This document shows, piece by piece, positions 7,203-15,691 of a stretch of DNA of 64,000 nt. Where the stretch lies: NCBI GenBank assembly GCA_964636405.1, contig CAZWSI010000010.1, positions 1 to 64,000 on the forward strand, in the 5' to 3' direction. The notes under the pieces are model-generated. The model made no database searches. It had not been told where the DNA came from and was given only the letters and a program-made list of their open reading frames with translations. Both the position numbers and the translations under genes were made by a program. Source of the DNA: CAZKGE01 sp964636405. GTDB lineage: Bacteria; Bacillota; Clostridia; Christensenellales; CAG-138. The stretch's first letter is position 1. The number at the start of each line of letters is the position of its first letter.

Positions 7203-8984
7203 ATGGACAATCCCCGTTCCAATATGGACCCCGCTCTGAAGTGGCGCTTGGAGGACATTTACGAAACCGACGCTGCCTGGGAGGCGGATTTTGGCAAGGC
7301 GCAGGCCGAAGTTGAAAAGCTGGCTGCCTTCCGGGGCACGCTTTCGGATGGCCCCGACGCGCTCTTTGCGGCGCTCACGGCCAACAGCGCGGCTTCGCGC
7401 GTGATCGAGCGGCTCTTTATCTACGCGCATATGCGCCGCGACGAGAACAACAGCGACACCACCTATCAGGGCATGACCGACCGCGCCATGCAGCTTATGG
7501 TGCAGGCGCAGGCCGCCACCTCGTTTTTAACGCCTGAAATTCTTTCAATCGCGCCGGAATCGCTCCGCAAGTGGGAGGCCGAGGCGCGCTTTGCGCCCTT
7601 CCGCTTCTTCCTGTCGGATATCGACCGGCAGCGCGCGCACACCCTCTCCCCCGAGGAGGAGCGCATCCTGGCGCTGGCCGAGGAGCCTCTTTCCGGCGCG
7701 GACACGATCTTTACCATGCTTTCGGACGTGGATCTCGATTTTGGAACCATCGAAAATGAAAAGGGCGAGCAGGTCAAATTAACCCACGGCAGCTACAGCA
7801 CCTTTTTGGACAGCCCCGATCGCCGCGTGCGCCGCGACGCATACAAGGCCATGTACGCCGCCTACCGCGGCATGCAGAACACCCTGACCGCCACCTACGG
7901 CAATTCCGTCAAGGGCGACGTGTTCCGCGCAAACGCGCGCGGCTTTGCGGGCGCGGTTGAAATGTCGCTTTTTGCCCGCAACGTGCCCGTGGCCGTATAC
8001 GAGCAGCTCATCGAGGCCGTGCACGAGAAGCTTCCCGTCATGGGCAAATACATGGCGCTTAAAAAGAAGCAGCTTGGCGTGGACGAACTGCATATGTACG
8101 ATCTTTACACCCCCATCGTGCCCGACTGCGCCATGCCCATGGACTTTGAGGAGGCCAAGCGCGTGGTCAAGACGGCGCTCGCGCCGCTGGGCGAAAGCTA
8201 CGCAAAGCTCCTTGACGAGGCCTATAAAAACGGCTGGATCGACGTGCCGGAAACCCCGGGCAAGACCTCGGGCGCGTATTCCTGGGGCGTGTACGATGTG
8301 CATCCCTTCGTGCTGCTGAATCATCAAAACGACGTGGATCATGCCTTTACGCTGGCTCACGAGCTGGGGCACGCCATGCACAGCTATCATTCCAACGCGG
8401 CCCAGCCCTACGAGATGGCGGAGTACACCACCATGGTCGCGGAGGTTGCCTCCACGGTCAACGAAAACCTCATGATGCGCTATCTGCTGGCCAACGAGAA
8501 GGACAAGCAAAAGAAGGCGTATTTGCTCAATCAGTTCGTGGAGCAGTTCCGCACCACCTGCTTTAGGCAGACCATGTTTGCCGAGTTTGAGCTCAAGGCC
8601 CACCGCATGGCGGAAAGCGGCGAGCCGCTTACGGTGGAAAGCCTGTCGGCGCTCTACCGAGGCTTGAACGATCTGTACTATCCCGGCGTCGTCACCGACG
8701 AGGACATTGCCATCGAGTGGATGCGCATTCCGCATTTCTACCGCGCGTTCTACGTCTATCAATACGCCACGGGCATCTGCACGGCGGTGGCGCTGGCAAA
8801 CGATATCCTCGAGCACGGCTCGCTCGAGCGCTATCTCACGTTCCTGTCGAGCGGCGGCAGCGATTATCCCATCGAGCTGCTCAAAAACGCGGGCGTGGAT
8901 CTCACCAGGAAGGAGAGCATCCTCTCCTCGCTCGAGGTGTTCGAGCGCAGCGTAGACGAGCTTTCCGCGCTGCTTTCCGAGTAA
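7203..8984 (+). CDS. pepF: Oligoendopeptidase F (M3 family)
   Basis: A 593-residue cytoplasmic zinc metallopeptidase that degrades short peptides, including signal-peptide remnants and signalling peptides in other Bacillota. The zinc motif HELGH is at residues 386-390 within LAHELGHAMHSYHS, and the downstream zinc-ligand region is MVAEVASTVNENLM. Length and motif order match PepF. I place the start at the ATG at 7203, just after two GAGGAG sites (7185-7190 and 7195-7200), rather than at an upstream in-frame ATG that lies within the promoter. No neighbouring peptide transporter suggests a specific substrate. Confidence 0.95.
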   Translation: MDNPRSNMDPALKWRLEDIYETDAAWEADFGKAQAEVEKLAAFRGTLSDGPDALFAALTANSAASRVIERLFIYAHMRRDENNSDTTYQGMTDRAMQLMVQAQAATSFLTPEILSIAPESLRKWEAEARFAPFRFFLSDIDRQRAHTLSPEEERILALAEEPLSGADTIFTMLSDVDLDFGTIENEKGEQVKLTHGSYSTFLDSPDRRVRRDAYKAMYAAYRGMQNTLTATYGNSVKGDVFRANARGFAGAVEMSLFARNVPVAVYEQLIEAVHEKLPVMGKYMALKKKQLGVDELHMYDLYTPIVPDCAMPMDFEEAKRVVKTALAPLGESYAKLLDEAYKNGWIDVPETPGKTSGAYSWGVYDVHPFVLLNHQNDVDHAFTLAHELGHAMHSYHSNAAQPYEMAEYTTMVAEVASTVNENLMMRYLLANEKDKQKKAYLLNQFVEQFRTTCFRQTMFAEFELKAHRMAESGEPLTVESLSALYRGLNDLYYPGVVTDEDIAIEWMRIPHFYRAFYVYQYATGICTAVALANDILEHGSLERYLTFLSSGGSDYPIELLKNAGVDLTRKESILSSLEVFERSVDELSALLSE

Positions 8985-8994
8985 AGGGAAAAGT

Positions 8995-9131
8995 TTGAAA
9001 GCTGCGTCTTTCAAGTTCGTTTTGCGGCTTTTGCCGCATACAGGCGGCAATTTTGCTTTGCAAAACCGGCCGCAACGCCAGAGGCAATTTGTCAATTGCG
9101 TTAGAAAGGAGGCTTTTGCGTTGCAAAAGCC
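8995..9131 (+). repeat. Run of five short stem-loops between pepF and the next gene
   Basis: Five perfect inverted repeats lie in 137 bp: TTGAAAG/CTTTCAA (8995-9014), TGCGGC/GCCGCA (9023-9038), TTTTGC/GCAAAA (9051-9065), GCAATT/AATTGC (9084-9099) and GGCTTTTGC/GCAAAAGCC with a GTT loop (9111-9131). Only the last is long. None has a clear U-tract. The last hairpin lies between a strong AAAGGAGG (9106-9112) and the start codon of the next gene. Confidence 0.75.
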
Positions 9132-9143
9132 AGAGTGACAAAC

Positions 9144-9467
9144 ATGGAGGAACACAGCTTCGATCGTGCCGCGGCCCGCGCGTATATCCTCAATTGCTTC
9201 ATCGAGCAGGGCGATTTCCTCATGTTCGGCGAGGAGACGGTCGGCAAAATGCTTGAGCGCACGCAGGAATTGGATGAGGCCTTCATGCAGAAAAGCGGCG
9301 TGAACGACGGCGCGTTTTACGACGACGACGAGGCCTTTACATTCATGCACGAAAAGCTGACGGAGGTCTTCCCCGAGCACAAAATGTATACCATGCGCTT
9401 TGTGGAGGACTACATGGACTACATGGAGCGCTATCTCGACAGCATCGGCGCGATCGAGTGGGAGTAA
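9144..9467 (+). CDS. Small acidic protein of unknown function
   Basis: A 107-residue acidic protein (110 residues if the upstream GTG at 9135 is used). It begins MEEHSFDRAAARAYILNCFIEQGDF and is rich in Asp/Glu, Phe, Tyr and Met; it has no transmembrane segment or known motif and is predicted mostly helical. I do not recognise the family. The spacing is odd: AAAGGAGG at 9106-9112 is about 31 nt from the ATG at 9144, but a 9-bp hairpin (9111-9131) lies between them and, if folded, would shorten the effective distance to about 10 nt. A strong terminator follows directly, so the gene ends its transcript. It could be co-transcribed with pepF. Confidence 0.75.
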   Translation: MEEHSFDRAAARAYILNCFIEQGDFLMFGEETVGKMLERTQELDEAFMQKSGVNDGAFYDDDEAFTFMHEKLTEVFPEHKMYTMRFVEDYMDYMERYLDSIGAIEWE

Positions 9468-9476
9468 GCGACACCG

Positions 9477-9518
9477 TCCCGGGAACCGGCCAAGCGGCTG
9501 GTTTCCGGGATTTTGCTT
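9477..9518 (+). terminator. Strong intrinsic terminator
   Basis: A 15-bp stem (9477-9491 with 9496-9510; two G-U pairs) with an AAGC tetraloop, followed by TTTTGCTTATC. Confidence 0.85.
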
Positions 9519-9555
9519 ATCTTTCGGCATCTTTGCGCGCAGGTTTGTCAAACAT

Positions 9556-9629
9556 GAGGGATTTGCACTTCCTTTTGACCGTTGTTGGTTCTTAGCAAAC
9601 GCGCAATAACCGTTTTGTGCAAATCCTTC
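9556..9629 (+). other. Long-range inverted repeat upstream of purA, otherwise gene-free region
   Basis: The 359-bp gap between 9468 and 9826 holds no gene. After the terminator it contains a 13-bp stem (9556-9568 with 9617-9629, core GGATTTGCAC/GTGCAAATCC) enclosing 48 nt, with a possible inner TTGTTG/CAATAA pairing. A pyrimidine-rich run follows. It does not match a riboswitch class I know. The purA promoter is not clear; TATACT at 9734-9739 with a weak -35 is the best candidate. Confidence 0.55.
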
Positions 9630-9826
9630 CTTTTCCCCCTTATCCGTCTCGACCGTCCAAGATGTATTGCGGTCGTATAAGGTAAAGGCGCGCGGCGCGC
9701 GCACGGGGGCTGTTCTTTTCCACAAAAATGATTTATACTGTTCTTTTCTATGGTGCGCGGCCGCCACCGTTTTTTGGGGCGGCGGACGGGGCCGGTTGAA
9801 GCGCGGAACGAGTAAGGGAGGAAAAC

Positions 9827-11098
9827 ATGTCAAACTGTGCGATCGTAGGCATAAACTGGGGCGACGAGGGCAAGGGCCGCATGGTAGACCTGATTGCGCA
9901 GGATTACGATATCGTCGTGCGCTATCAGGGCGGAAACAACGCGGGCCATACCGTATACAACGAATTCGGCAAATTTGCGCTGCATTTGATTCCCTCCGGG
10001 ATTTTTCGCCCCGGCGTAGTCAATGTGCTGGGCAACGGCACGGTGATCGACCCGGAGCGGCTGCTGGAGGAGATGGACGCGCTGCGCGGCGCCGGCATTC
10101 CCATTACGCCCGATAACTTTAAGATTTCGGACCGCGCGAGCATCGTGTTCCCCTTTCACCGCGATCAGGACGAATTGGAGGAGGCGCGCCTGCGCGACGC
10201 CAAATACGGCTCGACCAAGCGGGGCATCGCGCCCGTGTACGGCGATAAATTCTTAAAAAAGACCGTGATGATGGGCGAGCTCCTTTACCCGGACGCGCTG
10301 AAAAGCCATCTGGCGGGCATTGTGGAGTGGAAAAACCTGACGCTTCAAAACGTCTACCACACCAAGCCCTATACGCTCGACGCCCTTATGGCGTGGCTTG
10401 CGGAATTCGGCGGCCGCCTTACGCCGTACATTACGGATACGGGCGCGTTTCTGCGCGCGGCGGACGGCAAGAAGAACATCCTCTTTGAGGCGCAGCTTGG
10501 CGCGTTGCGCGATATTGACTTCGGCATCTATCCCTACACCTCCTCCTCCTCGCCCCTTGCCGCGTACGCGCCCATCGGCGCGGGCATGCCCGGCGCGCAT
10601 ATCGACGAGGTGATCGGCATTGTCAAGGCCTATTCCACCTGTGTGGGCGAGGGCCCCTTTACGGCGGAATGGTTTGGGCCGGAGGCGGAGCGTCTCCGCG
10701 AGGCGGGCGGCGAATACGGCGCGGCGACGGGCCGTCCCCGCCGCGTGGGCCCGCTGGATCTGGTCGCAACACGTTACGGCGTGACCATGCAGGCTGCCAG
10801 CTGCGTGGCGCTCACCAAGATGGACATTCTATCCTATATGGATGAAATCCCCGTCTGCACGCACTATGAGCTGGACGGCGCGCGCACGGACGCGTTCCCG
10901 TTCCCGGCGGTGCTGAGCAAATATAAGCCCGTGTTTTCGTATATGCCCGGCTGGAAATGCGATATATCCGGCTGCCGAAGCTTTGCCGCGCTCCCTGCGG
11001 CCGCGCGTGCTTACGTGCTGTATGTGGAAAAGCAGATCGGCTGCCCCATTCCCTATGTCAGCGTGGGCGCGGATCGGGACGCGATGATCAGGAGATAG
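9827..11098 (+). CDS. purA: Adenylosuccinate synthetase
   Basis: Catalyses GTP-dependent condensation of IMP with aspartate, the first committed step to AMP. The 423-residue sequence begins with the phosphate loop GDEGKGR (residues 12-18), with catalytic Asp13 and His41 in NAGHTV. RPRRVGPLD in the C-terminal half is also typical. GGGAGGAAAAC precedes the ATG. purB starts 3 bp after the stop, so both steps from IMP to AMP are encoded together, and the transcript may continue through the following small metal-binding genes. The internal segment GSTKRGIAPVYGDK is conserved. Confidence 0.97.
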   Translation: MSNCAIVGINWGDEGKGRMVDLIAQDYDIVVRYQGGNNAGHTVYNEFGKFALHLIPSGIFRPGVVNVLGNGTVIDPERLLEEMDALRGAGIPITPDNFKISDRASIVFPFHRDQDELEEARLRDAKYGSTKRGIAPVYGDKFLKKTVMMGELLYPDALKSHLAGIVEWKNLTLQNVYHTKPYTLDALMAWLAEFGGRLTPYITDTGAFLRAADGKKNILFEAQLGALRDIDFGIYPYTSSSSPLAAYAPIGAGMPGAHIDEVIGIVKAYSTCVGEGPFTAEWFGPEAERLREAGGEYGAATGRPRRVGPLDLVATRYGVTMQAASCVALTKMDILSYMDEIPVCTHYELDGARTDAFPFPAVLSKYKPVFSYMPGWKCDISGCRSFAALPAAARAYVLYVEKQIGCPIPYVSVGADRDAMIRR

Positions 11099-11101
11099 CG
11101 C

Positions 11102-12511
11102 ATGGAGCACGATCGTTATGAAAGCCCGCTTGCCGCGCGCTACGCTTCCGAGAAGATGCTGCGCATCTTTTCGCCAAACGCGCGTTTTTCCACCTGGCGC
11201 AGGCTCTGGACGGCGCTGGCCCGCGCCGAGCACAGCCTGGGCTTGCCCGTAACCGCCGAACAGGTGACGGAGCTGGAAGCGCACATATACGATATCGACT
11301 ATGAAGCGGCCGCACGCAAGGAGCGGGAGATTCGCCACGATGTAATGGCGCACGTGTACGCCTATGGGCTCGTGTGCCCGGCGGCTGCGCCCATCATCCA
11401 CCTTGGCGCGACGAGCTGCTTTGTGACCGACAACGCGGATCTCATTTTGTACCGCGATGCGCTTAGACGCATCCGCGCGTCCGTTTGCGCGGTGCTTAGC
11501 CGCCTCGCGTCCTTTGCGGAGCGCTATAAGGCGTTGCCCGCGCCCGGCTTTACGCATTATCAAAACGCGCAGCCCGTAACGGTGGGCAAGCGCGCCTGCC
11601 TCTGGATGCAGGATCTTTTGCTGGACGTGGAGGAGATCGACGCGGCGCTTGCCGCCTTCCGCTTTCTGGGCTGCCGGGGCGCGACCGGCACGGAGGCGAG
11701 CTTTGTGGAGCTTTTTTGCGGCGATACCGAGAAAATCGACCGCATGAACCGCATGCTCGCGGAAGAATTTGGCTTTACGCGGCTCTACGAGGTGTGCGGG
11801 CAAACCTATCCGCGCAAGCTGGACAGCCGCATTTTATCTGCCCTGAGCGGCGTGGCGCAGAGCGCGTATAAGTTTGCCTGCGACATGCGCCTTTTGCAGC
11901 ACGACGAGCAGCTTGAGGAACCCTTTGGGCGCGCGCAGGTCGGCTCGTCCGCCATGGCCTACAAGCGCAACCCCATGCGCGCGGAGCGCATGTGCTCGCT
12001 TGCGCGCTTTGTCATCGTAAACGCCCAAAACGCGGATCAGACCGCCGCCGCCCAGTGGCTGGAGCGTACGCTGGACGATTCGGCCAACAGGCGCGTCGCA
12101 ATCCCCGAGGCGTTCCTTGCGACGGACGCGATTTTGCGGCTCTACGCGGATGTGGCGGGTGGCATTGTGGTAAACGAAGCGGTCATCGCGCGCGCGCTTT
12201 CCGAGCAGCTTCCCTTCCTCGCGAGCGAGAACCTCCTGATGGAGGCCGTGCGCGCGGGGGGCGACCGGCAAGCCTGCCACGAGAGCATTCGCCGCTGCGC
12301 CATGGAGAGCCGGGAGCAGATGCGCCTTGGCCGCCCCTGCGACCTTGTCGAACGGTTGTGCAGCGAAAAGGCTTTTCCGCTCACGGCCGAGCAGATGCAA
12401 AAAATGCTCGAGCCAGCCGCCTATACCGGCCGGAGCGCGGAGCAGACGGAGCGCTTTTTAGCGGCGCACCCGCTTGAGGCGGGGGCCGATATGCAGGAAA
12501 TCAATTTATAA
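11102..12511 (+). CDS. purB: Adenylosuccinate lyase
   Basis: Cleaves adenylosuccinate to AMP and fumarate and also the SAICAR intermediate of IMP synthesis. The 469 residues carry the fumarase/aspartase superfamily signature GSSAMAYKRNP (residues 281-291, catalytic Ser in the flexible loop) and the conserved His152 in FTHYQNAQP. It follows purA after only 3 bp. The combined purA-purB order with no other pur genes suggests a dedicated AMP branch. Family and function are secure. Confidence 0.97.
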   Translation: MEHDRYESPLAARYASEKMLRIFSPNARFSTWRRLWTALARAEHSLGLPVTAEQVTELEAHIYDIDYEAAARKEREIRHDVMAHVYAYGLVCPAAAPIIHLGATSCFVTDNADLILYRDALRRIRASVCAVLSRLASFAERYKALPAPGFTHYQNAQPVTVGKRACLWMQDLLLDVEEIDAALAAFRFLGCRGATGTEASFVELFCGDTEKIDRMNRMLAEEFGFTRLYEVCGQTYPRKLDSRILSALSGVAQSAYKFACDMRLLQHDEQLEEPFGRAQVGSSAMAYKRNPMRAERMCSLARFVIVNAQNADQTAAAQWLERTLDDSANRRVAIPEAFLATDAILRLYADVAGGIVVNEAVIARALSEQLPFLASENLLMEAVRAGGDRQACHESIRRCAMESREQMRLGRPCDLVERLCSEKAFPLTAEQMQKMLEPAAYTGRSAEQTERFLAAHPLEAGADMQEINL

Positions 12512-12536
12512 ACGTTTTTCGGGGAGGAATCCAGTT

Positions 12537-12800
12537 ATGCACGACGGACACGAGCACGGCGCGGCCCACGCGGGCCATGCGCATACCCACGGAGAAAACG
12601 ACCCGGCGGAGGCGCGCGCGCTTGCGGAATATATGCTCGCCCACAACCGCCACCACGCGGACGAGCTGCACGCGCTGGCGCATACCATGGAGCAGGGCAA
12701 TGCGGACGCGGCAGGGCTTCTGCACGAGGCGGTGGCCGCCTTCGCGCAGGGCAACGAAAAGCTGGAGGCGGCGCTCGCCCTCTGGCATAAGGAGGCGTAG
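12537..12800 (+). CDS. Small histidine-rich, probable metal-binding protein
   Basis: An 87-residue protein whose first 40 residues contain about ten histidines (HDGHEHGAAHAGHAHTHGE), a typical nickel, zinc or cobalt binding tail. The remainder (NRHHADELHALAHTMEQGN...AFAQGNEKLEAALALWHKEA) is helical with further His residues. GGGGAGGA precedes the ATG at 12537, whereas an upstream in-frame extension to 12474 lies inside purB. The next gene, 4 bp downstream, is a CooT-family nickel-binding protein, so a joint role in nickel handling or storage is likely. I cannot name the family; function is inferred from composition and context. Confidence 0.8.
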   Translation: MHDGHEHGAAHAGHAHTHGENDPAEARALAEYMLAHNRHHADELHALAHTMEQGNADAAGLLHEAVAAFAQGNEKLEAALALWHKEA

Positions 12801-12804
12801 CGCC

Positions 12805-12999
12805 ATGTGCCTTTCCACGGTGATTACCGAGCAAAACGGCGCGGACCAAACGCTCATGAAGAACGTGAGCGCCATCAAGCTCGATGGCGACCGCATTGTG
12901 CTTACGGACATCATGGGCCGGGAGGCGGAGGTGCGCGGCACGCTGCAAAGCCTCGATTTTGTGAACAATATCATTCGGGTACATACAAAGCGCGCATAG
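12805..12999 (+). CDS. CooT-family nickel-binding protein
   Basis: A 64-residue protein beginning MCLSTV. CooT proteins bind Ni(II) as dimers through the conserved Cys2, and in Rhodospirillum support carbon monoxide dehydrogenase maturation; other members are of unknown role. The rest of the family pattern is visible: VSAIKLDGDRIVLTDIMGRE followed by LQSLDFVNNIIRVH. GGAGG lies 10 nt upstream of the ATG at 12805. It directly follows a histidine-rich gene. No Ni enzyme gene (CODH, hydrogenase, urease) is in the window, so the client is unknown. Confidence 0.88.
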   Translation: MCLSTVITEQNGADQTLMKNVSAIKLDGDRIVLTDIMGREAEVRGTLQSLDFVNNIIRVHTKRA

Positions 13000-13041
13000 G
13001 CGGCGCGAGATGGAAGCCATACGCGGCAGGGGGATGGGGAC

Positions 13042-15096
13042 GTGCGCGATTCGGAAGTAAAACGCGTCATTGCGGTATTCAAAACGCATCTGGATATCGG
13101 CTTTACGGATTATGCGGAAAATGTGCTCGCGGGCTATGTGGAGCACGGGCTCCCGGAGGCCGTCGCCCTTGCGGAGCGGCTTAATATTGGCGGCCGCAAG
13201 CGCTTTGTGTGGACGGCGGGCGCGTATTTGTTCAAGCATTATCTGGATGTGGCGGACGAGACGGGCAAGGCGCTGCTTGACCGCGCTGTGCGCGAAGGCG
13301 GCGTGCGCTGGCACGCCATCCCTTGCACCACGCACACGGAGTTCATGGACGAAAGGCTTTTCCGCTATGGGCTGTCCCTTTCGCAAGCGCTCGACGCGCG
13401 CTTTGGGGTAAAGACCATCGCGGCCAAGCTGACGGACGTGCCGGGTCACACGGCGGCCATGCTTCCGCTGCTTGCGGAGGCGGGCGTGGAGTTTTTGCAC
13501 ATCGGGGTCAACGGCTGCTCGCGCGTGCCCGAAACGCCGCCGCTTTTCCGCTGGGCCTGCGGCGGCGCGGAGCTCGTGGTCAATTACGCGGGCGCGTACG
13601 GCGAGGATACGGTGCTGGACACGGGCGTAGCGCTGGCCTTTTGTCATGCCATGGACAACGCGGGCACGCCCTCGGAGACGGAAATCGACGCGTTTTACGA
13701 AAGGCTTGCCGCGCGCTATCCAAACGCCGTTTTGGAGGCGGGGACGCTGGAGGATTTCGCGCTGGAGGTTCGCGCCGTGCGGGATAGACTGCCGCTTGTG
13801 ACCGAGGAAATCGGGGATAGCTGGATTCACGGCACGGCGAGCGATCCGCTCAAAACCTCGCGCTTCCGCCGGCTGCTTGCCTGCAAGGAGCGCTATCTAG
13901 CGGAGGGGCGGCTTACGGAGGGAAGCGCGGCGTATGAGCGCCTGATGGAAAAGCTGCTGCTTGTCGCCGAGCACACCTGGGGGCAGGACGTGAAAAAGCA
14001 TCTGCTGGATTTTACCAACTGGAGCAAGGCGGATTTTGCCCGCGCCCGTGCGGCGGACGAAACCTCGCTTGCGGATTATTCCCCCCGCAACGCGCAGCTT
14101 CTCGATGCGCTGCGCGAGGAGCTGACGCATTATCTCGGCGAGGCGGGGCGCTCGTCCTATTCGCATTTCGAGGCCTCGCACGCGGAGCAGCGCGCGTATC
14201 TTGACGGCGCGCTTGCCGCCCTGCCGGAGGCGCTGCGCCTTGAGGCGGAGGCGGAGCTTGCTTTTGCCATGCCTGCACGGCTGGAAAACGCGGCCGCGCA
14301 CAAGCCCGGGGAGACAATCGAGCTGGGCGCGTGGCGCGTGACGGTCGGCGCGGACGGCGCGCTGAGCCATCTTGAAAATGCTTCCATCGGCCTGAACAAG
14401 GCGCTCTCGCTTGGCCGCTTTTTATACAGCACATACGACGGCAAGGCCGTGTCGGACTGCTTCTTTTCATACGGGCGCGATTTGATGCGGAATTACGGCT
14501 GGGGCGAGTGCGATTTTGGCAAGCCCGGCCTGCGCTACGAGCCCGGCCTCGAGCGGGGCGATTTTACCGCCGTGCCGTATGCCATCGAGAGCCGCGGCGA
14601 GCGGCTGACCATCCGCCTTGCGCCCGAACAGCGGCTTTGCGAAAGCTACGGCTGCCCAAGGGAAGTGACCATTACGCACCGCTTCCTGCCGGATTCCATT
14701 CAAACGACGCTTTACTGGGCAAAGAAGGACGCGATTCGCAGCCCGGAGGCGGTCTATTTCGGCTTTGATCTGCATATGAACAATCCGTACCGCTGGCGCG
14801 TGCGGAAGCTGGGACGGCCCCTTTCGCCCTTCGACATGGTGCGCGGCGGCAACCGCAAGCTCCACTGCGTCGAGCGCCTTTCCTACGACGCGGCGGACGG
14901 AAAGGCAAGCGTCGCTTCGCTCGACGCGCCGCTTGTGTGCGTGGGCAGGCCGGACGTATACGACGTGGGGCTGGATTATGGCGATCCCAACGCGGGTTTT
15001 GCCTTTGTGCTGTACAACAATCGCTGGGGTACCAACTTCAAGCAGTGGTTTGACGAGGATATGCGCTTTGCCTTTGAAACCTGTTTCCGAGGATAA
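13042..15096 (+). CDS. DUF5054 / GH38-like putative glycosidase
   Basis: A 684-residue protein of the DUF5054 group, distantly related to GH38 alpha-mannosidases. The N-terminal metal motif is TxHLDIGFTD (His16, Asp18), equivalent to the HxDxG zinc site of GH38. KLTDVPGHT and the GINGCS-like HIGVNGCSRVP follow, and EIGDSWIHG near residue 255 is also typical. There is no signal peptide, so it acts in the cytoplasm, probably on an imported or recycled glycoside; the substrate is not known. The start is GTG at 13042 after a G-rich Shine-Dalgarno-like stretch. The C-terminal half is a beta-rich domain as in GH38. The 3' end overlaps the VanZ-like gene. Confidence 0.85.
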   Translation: MRDSEVKRVIAVFKTHLDIGFTDYAENVLAGYVEHGLPEAVALAERLNIGGRKRFVWTAGAYLFKHYLDVADETGKALLDRAVREGGVRWHAIPCTTHTEFMDERLFRYGLSLSQALDARFGVKTIAAKLTDVPGHTAAMLPLLAEAGVEFLHIGVNGCSRVPETPPLFRWACGGAELVVNYAGAYGEDTVLDTGVALAFCHAMDNAGTPSETEIDAFYERLAARYPNAVLEAGTLEDFALEVRAVRDRLPLVTEEIGDSWIHGTASDPLKTSRFRRLLACKERYLAEGRLTEGSAAYERLMEKLLLVAEHTWGQDVKKHLLDFTNWSKADFARARAADETSLADYSPRNAQLLDALREELTHYLGEAGRSSYSHFEASHAEQRAYLDGALAALPEALRLEAEAELAFAMPARLENAAAHKPGETIELGAWRVTVGADGALSHLENASIGLNKALSLGRFLYSTYDGKAVSDCFFSYGRDLMRNYGWGECDFGKPGLRYEPGLERGDFTAVPYAIESRGERLTIRLAPEQRLCESYGCPREVTITHRFLPDSIQTTLYWAKKDAIRSPEAVYFGFDLHMNNPYRWRVRKLGRPLSPFDMVRGGNRKLHCVERLSYDAADGKASVASLDAPLVCVGRPDVYDVGLDYGDPNAGFAFVLYNNRWGTNFKQWFDEDMRFAFETCFRG

Positions 15097-15691
15097 ACGT
15101 CGCGCCGTCGGGCGCGCGGTCACAGGCGCGTTCGTGCTGTATCTGGGGGCGCTTGCCTACCTGTTGTTTTTCAGCCGCATCGACTATGGCGGCTGGGCCG
15201 CGCAGCGGGCGGGTTATCTGGCGCGCCTCGACGAGATGACCAACTTTATGCCCATGGAAACGGTGCTGCGCTATGTGCGCGCCATCAAATATAATTATAT
15301 CGGCCTGCTCATCCCGCTGCAAAACCTCGTGGGCAACGTGGCGCTGTTTATGCCCATGGCCTTCTTTTTGCCCGCGCTGTTTAGAAGGCAGCGGGTGTTC
15401 TGGCGCTTTTTGTTGCTGACGCTCTTTCTGCTTGCGGCGGTGGAGGCCATGCAGCTTTTGCTTTGCTGCGGAAGCTGCGACGTGGACGATCTCATCCTCA
15501 ATTTATTCGGCGCGCTGCCCGTGTACGGCGTGTGCATGCTGCCCTCTGTGCGCAAGAACCTGATTCGAACGGGCCTCTTTATAGCGCCCGCTCCCGTGGA
15601 GGAGGGGGAGGCGGCAGATCCGGGGGAACCGGGGCAGGCCAAGGAAACGGACAAAACGCGGGCGGCCGCCCCCGAAGCTACAGCTCGATAA
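15068..15691 (+). CDS. VanZ-like membrane protein
   Basis: About 207 residues with four or five transmembrane helices and the VanZ pattern YLLFFSR, LQNLVGNVALFMPMAFFLP, VEAMQLL and DVDDLILNLFGALPVYGV. VanZ-like proteins are linked to teicoplanin tolerance and cell-envelope homeostasis, but most members are uncharacterised. There is no ATG in the plausible start region; I chose TTG at 15068, 10 nt after GAGG, which overlaps the previous gene by 29 bp. A TTG at 15074 is also possible. The C-terminal 40 residues are a charged cytoplasmic tail that is not conserved. The 3' end overlaps the convergent ABC-F gene by 14 bp. Confidence 0.75.
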   Translation: MPLKPVSEDKRRAVGRAVTGAFVLYLGALAYLLFFSRIDYGGWAAQRAGYLARLDEMTNFMPMETVLRYVRAIKYNYIGLLIPLQNLVGNVALFMPMAFFLPALFRRQRVFWRFLLLTLFLLAAVEAMQLLLCCGSCDVDDLILNLFGALPVYGVCMLPSVRKNLIRTGLFIAPAPVEEGEAADPGEPGQAKETDKTRAAAPEATAR

